From assembly GCF_900078195.1 (NCBI RefSeq), contig NZ_FJVE01000005.1:325001-389000 (forward strand): a stretch of 64,000 bases of DNA, written 5' to 3'. Shown one piece after another: positions 1 to 8,438 of the stretch. A program made the position numbers and the translations under genes. The notes below the pieces were generated by a model. That model was not told the origin of the DNA, ran no database searches, and worked only from the letters and a program-made list of their open reading frames with translations. Each line of letters starts with the position of its first letter. Position 1 is the first letter of the stretch. Source of the stretch: Clostridium sp. Marseille-P299. Lineage in GTDB: Bacteria; Bacillota; Clostridia; Lachnospirales; Lachnospiraceae.

Positions 1-2146
1 TTACTTCTTGCCCTGCTTTTACAAGGGCACCAATGGCTGCACCATCGGACTTATCAATTTGATTCAAGAGACGATATATTCCAATGTAGGATTTTCTCTC
101 ATCTTTCGTTAACTCTTTATTATCTTCAAGTCGTACCAAGTATTCACTAAAGCTTTCTTCTCTTGACCCTCCATCTCTTTCCTGAATTGATTTGGCTAAT
201 TCATTGATTTCATCGATGGGCATCTGCAAAGGATTGATACCCTCCTTTATTAAAGTAGCCGTCACTGGAGGATTTAAATTCGTAAATAATTCATTTACTT
301 TTGCATCATAAACCTTCATTGCTTGAATGTTTTCTTCGTTTATTTCAATGCTATTGTATCCTAATATTCGAACTGCACGCCTATTTGCATTTGTTAGATC
401 AAGATTTAATTGTTCTAACATTTCATCTACATGTTCAAATGCCTTTACAATAGAATCTCCCAGATCAGACCTTGGTTTCGTCATTAAGGCCTCATAAGAT
501 TCTCCTGCATTCTTAAAGCGTTCTGTATATGTATTACCTATCTCAGTTAGGCTTTGTATCGTCTGAAGATTTCTACTTGTATAAGTACTACCAAGTATAG
601 CACTGGGTGCTTCCTGTAAACTCTTTAAGCTTTCCGATGTTTCCTTAAGTAAAGAAAGATGTTCTTCCCCTGCCCCTACTTCTTTTAACAAGTTTTTATA
701 ATAAGAATCCTCAATTGTTTTTAATTCATCTACTACTTGGGATAGATTTTCTGTCTCTACCTGAAATCCTTTGATCAGCATTTTATTACAAGATTCCGTT
801 GTCATTTTCAAACGGATTTCCTCTAATTGACGCTTTGCTGTTATGTACTGTATTGAGTCTTTATTTACATCAAGCTCGGAAGAAGCGTTAGGATTTTGTA
901 GAATCTCATCTTGAGCCTCATTTAACTCCTTAAGGGTAAGTTTTGCTGCTCCCTCCTCTGTCAGGTCCAAACTTTCTGCTTTCGTTTGCTTCTTATAAAA
1001 TGCAAGCAAAAGTCCATCTTCAGTTATTTTGTTTACATTACCTACAATTCTTGATGCAGCTTCACTGTTATCTTCATATACTAGTGTATTTCCTATATTA
1101 CTTCCATTACGAATCATACGTGCTTCTGATTGAAGTGCAAAGTTAACAAAATCCCCTTCTTTCATTTTATCAAGAAACTTTTTGTATTTGATATTTTCCC
1201 CGGTTATAGGCAAATCTCTATCAATTAACCATCGAGCAGTTGTTAAATTATTCTCATCAACAGGAAGTCCCGCTTCTGTAATAACATTTGTTACTACATC
1301 AACGAGTTCCTCCCATGCTTCCTCCTTAGAATCTAGATTTTCTTTGGAACCACTATGCACTGCTTTATAAATATTTTGTGCCGTTGGCTCTAACTCGTTA
1401 CGAATTAAATAGGCACTGGATGCATCTGATATTTTGCCAGCTTCTTTCGCTAGGTTCATGGTGGAAAGCATTCGTTCAACGTTTTCTTTTGTTACTGGAA
1501 GGTCAAGCTCAACTAATTTATTTGCAATCATATTCGCGGCCGTGGTATCTGAAACCATTCCACGTACACTTGCTTCAACAGACTCTCTTAATTTTTCCAT
1601 TTGCTCTGTTTGATTTTCGATACCTTTTTGCTTTAGACTCTTTTGCTCCTTTATACGATCTAATGCACGTGACAAACGTTCTTGATTGAATTTTTCTAAG
1701 GTAAACCCTTCCTTTGAAAGTTCCTCATAATCTTCATTTGTCATTTTATTTGAGGTATCGCTTAAATCTTCTTCTGACTCTTCTTTCGTTTTCTCTTTAT
1801 CATCTTTACGTTCTATAAAGCCATAGGAGTCTACATTTACCATAGTACACGAGGTATTACTAGCATTTCCATTGCCCCCCGCCTTACTTCCAACTTCCTT
1901 TAGTACAATACCTCCTTTTGATAAATCAACAATCTCAAATTGTCTTATTTCGCCCTCCTTGGCGTTTTGTACTGTATTTTTAGAGAATGTAAATTCTCTT
2001 CCACTAAAGTTGATGGAAACCTCGTCGGATACTTTGGAGATTACGCCTTCAATAACCTGTCCTTTTTCATAGCCAAGATTGCTTTTTTGCTGCTTAACAG
2101 CCATTTGGTTATTTGCCTGATTTGCATAAATTCCATTCATCTGCAT
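1..2146 (-). CDS. Large uncharacterised protein, C-terminus beyond the left edge (partial)
   Basis: An uninterrupted reading frame of at least 715 codons runs leftwards off the window with no stop, so only the N-terminal part is visible. The start at 2146 (Met-Gln-Met-Asn-Gly) is preceded by GGTGAG at about 10 bases; the Met at 2140 is an alternative. The first ~100 residues look like a small beta-rich domain (YEKGQVIEGVISKVSDEVSINFSGREFTF contains such a stretch; shortened here to key part EGVISKVSDEVSINF). The rest is long, charged, helix-rich and repetitive in style, with no signal peptide or membrane segment, so it is probably cytoplasmic. It vaguely resembles large unknown proteins found near flagellar genes in Lachnospiraceae (DUF6240-like), but I cannot confirm that by eye. 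A possible SigD-like promoter lies upstream. Confidence 0.75.
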   Translation of the reverse strand, partial: MQMNGIYANQANNQMAVKQQKSNLGYEKGQVIEGVISKVSDEVSINFSGREFTFSKNTVQNAKEGEIRQFEIVDLSKGGIVLKEVGSKAGGNGNASNTSCTMVNVDSYGFIERKDDKEKTKEESEEDLSDTSNKMTNEDYEELSKEGFTLEKFNQERLSRALDRIKEQKSLKQKGIENQTEQMEKLRESVEASVRGMVSDTTAANMIANKLVELDLPVTKENVERMLSTMNLAKEAGKISDASSAYLIRNELEPTAQNIYKAVHSGSKENLDSKEEAWEELVDVVTNVITEAGLPVDENNLTTARWLIDRDLPITGENIKYKKFLDKMKEGDFVNFALQSEARMIRNGSNIGNTLVYEDNSEAASRIVGNVNKITEDGLLLAFYKKQTKAESLDLTEEGAAKLTLKELNEAQDEILQNPNASSELDVNKDSIQYITAKRQLEEIRLKMTTESCNKMLIKGFQVETENLSQVVDELKTIEDSYYKNLLKEVGAGEEHLSLLKETSESLKSLQEAPSAILGSTYTSRNLQTIQSLTEIGNTYTERFKNAGESYEALMTKPRSDLGDSIVKAFEHVDEMLEQLNLDLTNANRRAVRILGYNSIEINEENIQAMKVYDAKVNELFTNLNPPVTATLIKEGINPLQMPIDEINELAKSIQERDGGSREESFSEYLVRLEDNKELTKDERKSYIGIYRLLNQIDKSDGAAIGALVKAGQEV

Positions 2147-2464
2147 AGATTTCACTCTCACCTGTTCTTTATTTTACAGGTTGAAATACTTTTTCAACCC
2201 TTATTTTACTTCTCGTTTATTGTTACTACATATTTCGGTCAAATATAACAAAAGCTTAATAGTTATTGCCACGATAAAAATATGAAACACTTTGGTTTTT
2301 ATTGAAAGATTTTCTAATATGTGTTATTTGTATATAAATGAAGTACGAGTTATATCGGTATGTAATATCTTTGCTTTGAATACACTTATTATTAGCAGGA
2401 TTTCTACTACCAGGATATGGTCGTCTTTATCTGGTAATTTTAGAAAGGCATAGGAGGATCTGGA
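2147..2464. other. Divergent intergenic region
   Basis: This 318-base AT-rich gap separates two divergent genes. It holds an 8-bp hairpin at about 2179-2199 (GGTTGAAA/TTTCAACC on the plus strand) in the leader of the leftward gene, and the AGGAGG ribosome binding site of the rightward gene at about 2452. A weak SigD-like promoter match is listed separately. No coding potential was seen. Confidence 0.6.
2233..2259 (-). promoter_or_regulatory. Possible SigD (sigma-28) type promoter
   Basis: On the minus strand TTAA (2256-2259) is followed by 15 bases and then GACCGAAA (2233-2240). The B. subtilis SigD consensus is TAAA-N15-GCCGATAT, so this is an imperfect match. It would fit a flagellum-related role for the large leftward gene. 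AT-rich DNA gives chance matches, so the call is weak. Confidence 0.25.
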
Positions 2465-4222
2465 ATGAAAAGAGGTAAAAAGTGGTTATCACTTCTTTTA
2501 ATTATTACAATGATTTTCACAATCGTTGGCTGTTCTAAAACAAATGACACTTTAGTTACAAAGGATTTTAATAGCTATTTGAATGATTACTTTATTGAAG
2601 AAGTAACTAGTGATACGATATCACTCCATTATACACTTGCTAATCCTGAAAGTTATGGAATTTCAGAGAGCGTTCAAACCTTAGGTAATTATTCAGTGAA
2701 ACAAATGGAAGAAGATTTGTCTAAAACAGAAAATTATTTAACGTTATTAAAACAATATGATCCAAGCACATTAACAGAAGAACAACAGCTAATCTATAAA
2801 ATACTGAATCAAAGTATGTCTCAAACCTTAAAACTAGGCGATTACTTATATTATCAAGAATGTCTTGGTCCAACCACTGGCTTGCAAGCTCAGCTACCGA
2901 TTTTATTAGCAGAATACACCTTTTATGATGAAGAAGATGTGAAAGACTATCTTGCAATGCTTGCATGTATAAAAGATTTTTATTCTGAAATTGCAGCATT
3001 TGAACGTGAAAAAGCATCCTTAGGATTTTTTATGTCAGATGAAGTGGCTGATCTAATTATTGCTCAATGCAAAGATTTTATTGCATCCCCAAAAGAAAAC
3101 TTCTTAATTGAAATATTTGATGAAAAAGTTGCTAATTTAAGCAATTTAACCAATGATGAAGTGGTTTTATATCAGGAAAAGAACCGCGATCTTATTCTTG
3201 ATACAGTCATTCCAGCGTATCAATTAATTATTGATACTTTAGCAGAATTAAAAGGCTCTTGTAAGAACGAAAATGGTTTATGTGGATTTGAAAAAGGAAA
3301 AGAATACTATGAAACTATGGTGCAACTAAACACAGGTTCATCAAAGACGGTACCAGAAATGAAAACAGCCTTAGAGACAGCATTAAATAAGAGTAGAGCA
3401 ACTATGACGACTCTAGCACTTACAAATGAGAATATTTACAACGAATATATGAATCTCTCCTTTCCATCTTCAGAACCGAATGAGATTATTACGTATTTAA
3501 AAGATGTCATTAAAGAAGACTTTCCTTATCTTGAAGATGTAAATTGTAATATAAAATATGTACACGAATCATTGCAAGAGCATCTAAGTCCTGCTATGTA
3601 TCTCGTTCCACCAATTGATTTTTATACTGAAAACAACATTTATATCAACAATAATTCAAATTATGATATGGAAATGATTTTTCCAACAATCGCACATGAA
3701 GGTTATCCTGGTCACCTTTTTCAAAATGTATACTTTAGACAAAACAATCCTAACCCAGTTCGCAGTGTCATTAATGTATCCGGTTATGATGAAGGATGGG
3801 CAACCTACGTTGAACTTTATTCCTATGATTTTGCTAATATTTCAAAGGAACTTGCAAGCTTTTTAAAGGCAAATACCATTGCCCTTCATTGTTTATACTC
3901 ACTAACAGATATTGGCATTCATTATTCTGGATGGACGAAAGAAGACACTCTTAGCTTTTGGGATAATTATGGAGTTAATAAAGAAACTGCTGAGGAAATT
4001 TATACGAATATCTTAGCTGAACCGGGTATTTATTTACCATACTCCATTGGATACCTCGAGATTATGGAGTTAAGAGATACTGCTATGGAACAATTAAAAG
4101 ATGATTTTAATATGAAAGATTTTCATGAGTTTTTCTTAAATATTGGTCCTACACAATTTGAAATTATTAATGAATACCTAAACAACTGGATTAGCGATAA
4201 AAAGGTAACTCCTACACCATAA
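2465..4222 (+). CDS. DUF885-family putative metallopeptidase lipoprotein
   Basis: This is a predicted membrane-anchored extracytoplasmic lipoprotein of 585 residues. Residues 1-22 form a signal peptide ending in a lipobox with Cys23 (IVGC). The body matches the DUF885 family, whose hallmark HExxxxH-like motif is seen as HEGYPGH at residues 411-417, followed by a Glu-rich stretch (YDEGWATYVE) that would supply the third ligand of a zinc peptidase. DUF885 proteins are thought to be peptidases, but substrates are mostly unknown. AGGAGG lies about 7 bases before the ATG. It stands alone, divergent from the left gene and convergent with the next one, from which a terminator-like hairpin separates it. 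Confidence 0.85.
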   Translation: MKRGKKWLSLLLIITMIFTIVGCSKTNDTLVTKDFNSYLNDYFIEEVTSDTISLHYTLANPESYGISESVQTLGNYSVKQMEEDLSKTENYLTLLKQYDPSTLTEEQQLIYKILNQSMSQTLKLGDYLYYQECLGPTTGLQAQLPILLAEYTFYDEEDVKDYLAMLACIKDFYSEIAAFEREKASLGFFMSDEVADLIIAQCKDFIASPKENFLIEIFDEKVANLSNLTNDEVVLYQEKNRDLILDTVIPAYQLIIDTLAELKGSCKNENGLCGFEKGKEYYETMVQLNTGSSKTVPEMKTALETALNKSRATMTTLALTNENIYNEYMNLSFPSSEPNEIITYLKDVIKEDFPYLEDVNCNIKYVHESLQEHLSPAMYLVPPIDFYTENNIYINNNSNYDMEMIFPTIAHEGYPGHLFQNVYFRQNNPNPVRSVINVSGYDEGWATYVELYSYDFANISKELASFLKANTIALHCLYSLTDIGIHYSGWTKEDTLSFWDNYGVNKETAEEIYTNILAEPGIYLPYSIGYLEIMELRDTAMEQLKDDFNMKDFHEFFLNIGPTQFEIINEYLNNWISDKKVTPTP

Positions 4223-4259
4223 AATTATGGAGTAGCCCACTTATATTTTAATATAAAAA

Positions 4260-4332
4260 TAAAAAGCTCATATGAATGATTCCTATTTAAAACTTCTTGT
4301 AATAAATATTAGAATCAGACATATGAGCTTTT
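4260..4332. terminator. Bidirectional terminator-like inverted repeat
   Basis: AAAAAGCTCATATG at 4261-4274 pairs with CATATGAGCTTTT at 4320-4332, with about 45 bases between the arms. It sits between two convergent lipoprotein genes, and the outer A and T tracts suit termination in both directions. The long loop makes efficiency uncertain. Confidence 0.5.
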
Positions 4333-4410
4333 CATTTTAATTTTTCTTAATGGCCGTACTTAAAAGAAATACGATAATTTTTCCTTTGTAAGCCTAATTT
4401 AGTTGTTGGA

Positions 4411-5496
4411 TTATTTTACGTAATAAAAATCATCGGCTGGTAATGCACCACCTACTGAGTTTGGAGCCTGGTCATATAATACATTAAGATATCCAGAAAT
4501 CTTCTCTTTCATAGCATCACCTTGGATTAAGGTAATATTACAATAAGGAATTGCTTTTTTAGCTACAGGAGCTTTCACAATATCAAATTCCTCAACTAAG
4601 TTCGCAGCTTCATCTACATTCTCATTTACATATGCTACAGAGTTTGCATATTCCTCTAAAAAGGCGTCGACTGCTTCTTTGTTTTCTTCTAAGAACTTAG
4701 TATTTACCACTACAACTCCTGTTACTACGGAACTTCCATCATTGCTTAAGTTCTCCCACTCTTTTGTAACATCAAGTGCAATACGTACCTTTTCATTTTG
4801 CATCATTACTGTTGTAACAAATGGTTGTGGAAGCATTGCAATTGCATTTTCTTCTTCACTTAATATTGCAGCAACTTCTGTTGCTTCTGATTTATACTCA
4901 ATTGTAACATCTTTTGTTGGGTCAATTCCTGCAGAACTTAACAAATAGTTTAATGTATATTCTGGTGTTGTACCCTTTCCAGTTGAATATATTGTTTTTC
5001 CTTTTAAATCACTAACACTTTGAATGCTATCTCCGGATTCAACAACATAAAGCACACCAAGTGTATTAATTCCTGCTACCTTTATTCCACCCTGAGTCTT
5101 ATTGTATAAAACAGAAGCTAAGTTACATGGTACTGCTGCAATCTTTATATCCCCTGAGATTAATTGAGCTGTTATTTCATCTGCTGCCCCTGCAATTGTA
5201 AAGTTATAATTGTTTGCAGTTTCTCCATTGCTAGCATCCTTCATTACCTTTACCATTCCCATAGCAGTTGGTCCTTTTAAGGCTGCAATTGAAATATCCA
5301 TCTTTTCTGTATTCACAGGTTCATTTGTTGGCGTAGCTGTTGCTTCGTCAGTTGGTGTCTCTGTTGCTTCATTATTTTCCTGTGTAGTAGGTGTAACTGT
5401 AATCTCTGGATTCTCATCCTTCTTTTCTTTCGCACATCCGGTAACTAAACCGATGCAAAGTACCATTATCGTTAACAATGAAACTAATCTTTTCAT
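4411..5496 (-). CDS. Solute-binding lipoprotein of an ABC transporter (NMT1/SsuA-like)
   Basis: This is a 361-residue extracytoplasmic substrate-binding protein. It has a signal peptide and lipobox (LVTGC) near residue 21, then a low-complexity Thr/Pro/Glu linker (about residues 30-65) and a periplasmic-binding fold. The fold shows typical motifs such as the DLKGKTIYSTGKGTTPEY region and repeated EAVDAFLEEYA-type helices. The start at 5496 is chosen over an in-frame Met four codons upstream because GGGAGGAATT lies directly before it. No permease or ATPase gene is adjacent, which is odd for this class; the only neighbour in the same direction is the TM1266-type regulator 44 bases upstream, probably co-transcribed. 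The ligand cannot be read from the sequence. Confidence 0.8.
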   Translation of the reverse strand: MKRLVSLLTIMVLCIGLVTGCAKEKKDENPEITVTPTTQENNEATETPTDEATATPTNEPVNTEKMDISIAALKGPTAMGMVKVMKDASNGETANNYNFTIAGAADEITAQLISGDIKIAAVPCNLASVLYNKTQGGIKVAGINTLGVLYVVESGDSIQSVSDLKGKTIYSTGKGTTPEYTLNYLLSSAGIDPTKDVTIEYKSEATEVAAILSEEENAIAMLPQPFVTTVMMQNEKVRIALDVTKEWENLSNDGSSVVTGVVVVNTKFLEENKEAVDAFLEEYANSVAYVNENVDEAANLVEEFDIVKAPVAKKAIPYCNITLIQGDAMKEKISGYLNVLYDQAPNSVGGALPADDFYYVK

Positions 5497-5540
5497 AATT
5501 CCTCCCATTCTGCCACCTATCGTTGCACTAAATTCAATTT

Positions 5541-5795
5541 TTAATTATTAGCTCCTTTGGAATACATGGTTTTAACACGAATTCCTTTAATCATTCCTAA
5601 TTTCCCTGAAAGAGAACTGATTACATTATTTTCTGCGTCAATAGCAATGCTAATAATATTAACTTTCTTTTCTTTATACGGAATACCCATTCTTCCTATG
5701 ATATATGTACTATAGTCATGTAATATGCGGTTAACATCTGCTGAGGCTTCAATATCCTCAACGATTATACCTATTAAAGCAATCCGGCTCTCCAA
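5541..5795 (-). CDS. TM1266-type iron-only hydrogenase system putative regulator
   Basis: This small protein of 84 residues has the ACT-like fold seen in the TM1266 family, which is often encoded beside FeFe-hydrogenase maturation genes in anaerobes. The family signature is visible: SRIALIGIIVED near the N-terminus, INRILHDYS-type helix (here VNRILHDYSTYIIGRMG), and a closing GKLGMIKGIRVKTMYSK-like strand (first half shown: GKLGMIKGIRVK). The start is taken as TTG at 5795, because AAAGGAGG sits 7 bases upstream; the longer ATG-initiated frame would read through the terminator hairpin. No hydrogenase maturase gene is in the window. It is probably co-transcribed with the downstream solute-binding lipoprotein. 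Confidence 0.8.
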   Translation of the reverse strand: MESRIALIGIIVEDIEASADVNRILHDYSTYIIGRMGIPYKEKKVNIISIAIDAENNVISSLSGKLGMIKGIRVKTMYSKGANN

Positions 5796-5827
5796 CGCTT
5801 CTCCTCCTTTCCTATAAACAAAAAAGA

Positions 5828-5849
5828 GCTGTTTCAATAATGAAACAGC
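5828..5849 (-). terminator. Intrinsic terminator inside the TM1266-gene leader (probable attenuator)
   Basis: On the minus strand a perfect 9-bp stem GCTGTTTCA/TGAAACAGC with loop TTAT is followed by TCTTTTTT (5820-5827). It lies downstream of a strong promoter and upstream of the ribosome binding site of the TM1266-type gene. It therefore looks like an attenuator rather than a simple end-of-operon terminator. Confidence 0.8.
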
Positions 5850-5936
5850 CCAATATAAGTACGGCGCATTCTACCATATAATTGCAATTGTTAATGTGCT
5901 TACCTATCAGGGCATTCCTTTTATCTCAGCACCACA

Positions 5937-5965
5937 ATTATACTTTTTTTTAGTATTATTGTCAA
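5937..5965 (-). promoter_or_regulatory. SigA-type promoter for the TM1266-type gene
   Basis: On the minus strand a perfect TTGACA (5960-5965) and a perfect TATAAT (5937-5942) are separated by 17 bases. The predicted start near 5930 gives a leader of about 135 bases that contains a 5-bp closing stem (5896-5900 with 5928-5932) and then the terminator hairpin. Confidence 0.8.
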
Positions 5966-5985
5966 CGAAGCAATCATTGATTTCA

Positions 5986-6675
5986 TTATATTTTAAAGCG
6001 ATAACCAACACCCCAAATAGTCTCGATATATTGAGGCTTTGATGTATTTGCCTCTATCTTTTCTCTAATTTTCTTAATATGAACAGTAACCGTAGCGATA
6101 TCTCCAATGGATTCCATATCCCAAATTTCCTGGAATAACTCTTCCTTTGTGTATACATGATTCGGATTTTCTGCTAAGAATGAAAGTAAGTCAAACTCTT
6201 TTGTGGTAAATGTTTTTTCTTCCCCATTTACATAAACTCTTCTTGCAGTTTTATCGATTTTAATACCTCTAATTTCAATAATTTCATTCTCTTTTGCACC
6301 TGATCCAATAAGGCGTTCATATCTTGCTAAATGTGCCTTTACTCTTGCTACTAATTCACTTGGACTAAATGGTTTTGTCATATAATCATCTGCACCAAGG
6401 CCAAGGCCTCTAATTTTATCAATATCATCCTTCTTAGCAGATACCATGATTACAGGTATGTTTTTAACCGCTCTCACCTGCTTACAAATCTCAAATCCAT
6501 CTACATTTGGAAGCATTAAATCTAAAATTAGTAAATCAAACTCTTCTTGTAAGGCTCTCTCAAGACCTGCATCTCCCGAATTTTCAATCGTCACATCATA
6601 TCCTGATAATTCAAGGTAATCTTTTTCGAGTTCTGCAATTGCAACTTCGTCCTCAATTATTAGTATCTTTTCCAT
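5986..6675 (-). CDS. OmpR/PhoB-family response regulator
   Basis: This 229-residue cytoplasmic transcription factor has an N-terminal receiver domain (residues 1-120) with acidic residues Glu8-Asp9, phospho-acceptor Asp52 (ILDLMLP) and conserved Lys in VSAKKDD. A C-terminal winged helix (about 130-229) has the closing WGVGYRF motif. GGGAGGAA lies before the ATG. The gene follows the sensor kinase gene by 30 bases and is certainly its partner. The signal and target genes are not evident. The residue order and length are standard for the family. Confidence 0.93.
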   Translation of the reverse strand: MEKILIIEDEVAIAELEKDYLELSGYDVTIENSGDAGLERALQEEFDLLILDLMLPNVDGFEICKQVRAVKNIPVIMVSAKKDDIDKIRGLGLGADDYMTKPFSPSELVARVKAHLARYERLIGSGAKENEIIEIRGIKIDKTARRVYVNGEEKTFTTKEFDLLSFLAENPNHVYTKEELFQEIWDMESIGDIATVTVHIKKIREKIEANTSKPQYIETIWGVGYRFKI

Positions 6676-6705
6676 TCAAATTCCTCCCAACTTTTATTTA
6701 TCTTT

Positions 6706-8250
6706 TTAATCTTTTATTTGTAGTTTCTTATCTTTACTATGTTTCGCTGTATTAGTCTCTGTCTTTACAGGCTCACTATTCCATTTCTTAATTGTAAAGA
6801 ATATTGAAGTTCCAAAACCTTCATCGCTACTTGCCCATATTCTACCGGAATGTTCTTCAATAATTTTCTTAGCAATGGCAAGACCTAAACCTGAGCCACC
6901 TTTTTTTGAATTTCTAGAAGCATCAGCTCGGTAAAAACGATCGAAGATATAAGGTAAATCTTTTGCAGGTATTCCTACTCCGTTATCTTCAATTTCTACT
7001 TGTATAAACTCACCAAGCTCTTTGATTCTTACGTTTATCTTACCTTTTTTCTTTCCTAAATATTTTACCGAATTTCCAATAATATTATTAATTACACGCT
7101 TTAATTGCTCTGCATCCGCAATTGCTTTTGTATTTGGTGGCGTGGTATTCTCATATCCTAACTCAATATTTTTTAGTTCAAGATCTAAACTCACCTCATC
7201 AATACAATCACCAAAATATTCGCCTACGTCTATGGTGCTAAACACATATGGTGCCGCATTGCTATCTATCTTAGAATAAATGGATAGCTCATCTACTAAT
7301 ACAGACATATCATTTGCCTTAGAGTATATGGTCTTTATATATTTATCTCTTTTTTCTGGAGTATCTGCTACACCATCTAGTATGCCTTCTGCATAGCCTT
7401 TTATCGCTGTTAATGGTGTTTTTAAATCATGTGAAATATTACTAATTAACTCTCTTGACTCCTGCTCATATTGCATTCTAACTTCAATCAATTCTTTTAA
7501 ATGAATTCTCATTTCCTCAAAGTCTTCGCACAACTGGCCTATTTCATCGTCTGGGTTTCCTGATATTGAGAAATTTAGATTTCCTTTTTTCATCTCATTG
7601 GTTGCACGTTTTAGTGTATCTAATGGTCGCAGTATTCCTCGATACAGCCAAAAGATTAATATTACCGCAGTAGTAACAATGATCATTACAAATGATACTA
7701 CCGCCTGTATTGCAGATGATTTTATCTGTGGCACCAATGTATTCACATCTGTAACGACAAAGATAGTACCCTGTGAACCGTCACTATAATAAAAATCCTG
7801 TTGCTTTATTAGAAATGGATTCTTTCCACCAACATAGATTCCTCCATCAACATCTGTGCTATATACACCGAATTCAGGTAGGCTATTTCTTATAAGATCT
7901 AATTTGGCAGAATCGCCCTCAAAGATAAATTCCTTTCCTTTCCTAGCAACAATAAAGGAATACTTGTCCTTTAACTCATTATTTAATTCTTTTATATAAT
8001 TTATATTTTCTAAATACTCTGGATTTTTTAAAGCTGCTAATTTTACACGATTATACACATCTCGTGTGACACGGTTTAGTATTTGCAAAGGATTCGTTAT
8101 CAGTTGCACGGTACTAGATTCAATATCATAGGTTTCCTGAATAGAATTCACCTGATATGTGATAATCGCTTTTCCAATCGCGCAAACCATAAGCAATGGT
8201 AAAAATATTATAATTAGAAATGCCACTCGCAGTCTTCGTTTTAACTCCAA
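6706..8250 (-). CDS. Membrane sensor histidine kinase
   Basis: This 514-residue kinase starts with TTG at 8250, which GGAGGGG precedes by 6 bases. It has a transmembrane segment at about 8-30, an extracellular sensor region, a second transmembrane segment at about 184-204, a HAMP linker, and a HisKA domain with phospho-acceptor His274 in SHDLKTPLTAIKG. The C-terminal HATPase domain shows the N box (NNIIGNSVKY), the G1 box (DNGVGIP) and GGSGLGLAIAKKI. It phosphorylates the response regulator encoded directly downstream. The extracellular region gives no clear hint of the ligand. An extended -10 promoter lies upstream. Confidence 0.93.
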   Translation of the reverse strand: MELKRRLRVAFLIIIFLPLLMVCAIGKAIITYQVNSIQETYDIESSTVQLITNPLQILNRVTRDVYNRVKLAALKNPEYLENINYIKELNNELKDKYSFIVARKGKEFIFEGDSAKLDLIRNSLPEFGVYSTDVDGGIYVGGKNPFLIKQQDFYYSDGSQGTIFVVTDVNTLVPQIKSSAIQAVVSFVMIIVTTAVILIFWLYRGILRPLDTLKRATNEMKKGNLNFSISGNPDDEIGQLCEDFEEMRIHLKELIEVRMQYEQESRELISNISHDLKTPLTAIKGYAEGILDGVADTPEKRDKYIKTIYSKANDMSVLVDELSIYSKIDSNAAPYVFSTIDVGEYFGDCIDEVSLDLELKNIELGYENTTPPNTKAIADAEQLKRVINNIIGNSVKYLGKKKGKINVRIKELGEFIQVEIEDNGVGIPAKDLPYIFDRFYRADASRNSKKGGSGLGLAIAKKIIEEHSGRIWASSDEGFGTSIFFTIKKWNSEPVKTETNTAKHSKDKKLQIKD

Positions 8251-8278
8251 TGATTCCCCTCCTAACTACCGTATTTCC

Positions 8279-8290
8279 TATATTATACCA
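8279..8290 (-). promoter_or_regulatory. Extended -10 promoter of the kinase/regulator operon
   Basis: The minus strand reads TGGTATAAT with TATAAT at 8282-8287, about 32 bases before the kinase start codon. There is no good -35 box at 17 bases, so it would rely on the extended -10. Confidence 0.45.
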
Positions 8291-8393
8291 TAGTCTATCT
8301 TTTCTTACACATTAACTATCCATGATATTTCTTAACTTTTTGTGAAACTATTATTTCTAGGACAATGCATTTATGCTTTTATACCCTAAATTG

Positions 8394-8430
8394 AAAAAAT
8401 GGTTTAAGTAAAATACTCAAACCATTTTTC
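8394..8430 (-). terminator. Terminator after metK
   Basis: Plus-strand arms AAAAAATGGTTT (8394-8405) and AAACCATTTTTC (8419-8430) form an AT-rich hairpin with flanking A and T runs, 9 bases past the metK stop. Confidence 0.65.
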
Positions 8431-8438
8431 ATCATTTA

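Noticed and set aside
5796..5837. ATG-initiated longer TM1266 protein
   Set aside because: Its extra N-terminus would be translated from the terminator region and lacks a ribosome binding site, while TTG at 5795 has one.
5850..5932. TPP riboswitch, suggested by a CTGAGA-like stretch in the TM1266 leader
   Set aside because: The downstream ACCTGAT and GGTAATACC-type elements and the GTAGGGAA end are missing, and the space is too short for the aptamer.
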